Below are positions 37,321 to 37,575 of a stretch of DNA of 37,575 nt, piece after piece. The position numbers and the translations under genes were made by a program. The notes under the pieces are model-generated. The model was not told the DNA's origin. It did not search any database and worked only from the letters and a program-made list of their open reading frames with translations. The stretch comes from JAMIFN01 sp035906235 (GTDB lineage: Bacteria > Pseudomonadota > Gammaproteobacteria > Burkholderiales > Burkholderiaceae_C): assembly GCA_035906235.1 (NCBI GenBank), contig JAMIFN010000057.1:1-37575 (forward strand), in the 5' to 3' direction. The first letter of the stretch is position 1. Every line of letters begins with the position of its first letter.

Positions 37321-37575
37321 CCTGAAGTGCAACACTCATCAACTGGAGTAGATTGCACAAATGGAAACAACTTATCAACACTTACAACCAGAAGAGCGCA
37401 TCACGCTAGCGAGCTTGAAAGCGCAGGGCTATAGCATTCGAGCCATAGGCGCATTCATGAAACGCTCGCCCAGCACCATCAGCCGAGAGTTGGCACGCAA
37501 CAGTGATGCGCAGGGCTACGGCTCTAAAGCTGCCCAATGCAGTTATCAGAGGCGGCAGCGGACGGCCAGCCCTGC
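37321..37575 (+). mobile_element. Left end of an IS30-family insertion sequence (truncated by window edge)
   Basis: The transposase frame begins at 37361 and runs off the window. The preceding CCTGAAGTGCAACACTCATC resembles the terminal region of IS30-type elements, but the exact left terminal repeat and any target duplication cannot be fixed without the right end. Confidence 0.7.
37361..37575 (+). CDS. IS30-family transposase, N-terminal part
   Basis: The first 71 codons of a DDE transposase. YQHLQPEERITLASLKAQGY then SIRAIGAFMKRSPSTISREL is the N-terminal IS30-family HTH that binds the terminal repeats; GYGSKAAQCSYQRRQR continues it. The catalytic DDE domain lies beyond the window. GGAG occurs 12 bases before the ATG. 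Confidence 0.92.
   Translation, partial: METTYQHLQPEERITLASLKAQGYSIRAIGAFMKRSPSTISRELARNSDAQGYGSKAAQCSYQRRQRTASP

Overview
The window is a stretch of bacterial chromosome, by its protein content most likely from a betaproteobacterium of the order Burkholderiales, probably close to Comamonadaceae. This is inferred from recognisable DusA, CarA, Mfd, UvrB, LeuA, PheT, a YqjD/YqjE-type pair and CHASE3/NarL-type signalling proteins, not from a database search. Most of it is dense, moderately GC-rich housekeeping sequence. The last kilobase is an AT-rich accessory patch that ends inside an IS30-family element. No rRNA, tRNA or CRISPR array was seen.

Layout. 1-1190: 5'-truncated dusA converging on a small secreted excalibur-domain gene. 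1300-2760: a minus-strand iron-storage group of two complementary bacterioferritin subunits, bfd behind a Fur-box-like site, and a possible 37-residue membrane protein. 3045-6117: carA, then a DUF47 regulator with a PiT phosphate transporter. 6351-8878: a CHASE3 histidine kinase, a LuxR-type regulator and a lone receiver domain. 9036-10208: a yqjD-yqjE-like membrane operon. 10346-14238: an rsuA-type pseudouridine synthase, trpB and a YbaL-type cation/proton antiporter. 14364-14505: a degenerate MITE. 14626-20644: mfd, csaA and uvrB. 20880-22504: a YpfH-type esterase and a DUF4124 protein. 22651-25260: kdsA and leuA with a complete leucine attenuator. 25339-27980: a SnoaL-like protein, a lipoprotein and an M16 peptidase. 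28161-30041: proB and an AlkA-type glycosylase. 30120-32140: rpsB and tsf with leader and terminators. 32215-33879: an OmpR paralogue with a degenerate receiver and an unknown protein. 34132-36582: pheT. 36603-37575: an orphan antitoxin, a toxin remnant, an AT-rich membrane protein and the IS30 transposase start.

The most unusual feature is a dispersed repeat of about 45-60 bp with core GAGCTGCTCAGGCAGGTTTT. Nine intergenic or gene-edge copies plus one diverged copy inside a gene can be read by eye. Seven of the nine lie just after a stop codon in the sense orientation, twice supplying the stop codon itself, so it looks like a mobile or amplified 3'-UTR element. One copy has become the signal-peptide region of the M16 peptidase. 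Many genes normally found in operons stand alone here (carA without carB, trpB without trpA, pheT without pheS, tsf without pyrH, kdsA without pyrG or eno), and repeat copies sit at many of these junctions, which suggests a heavily rearranged chromosome.
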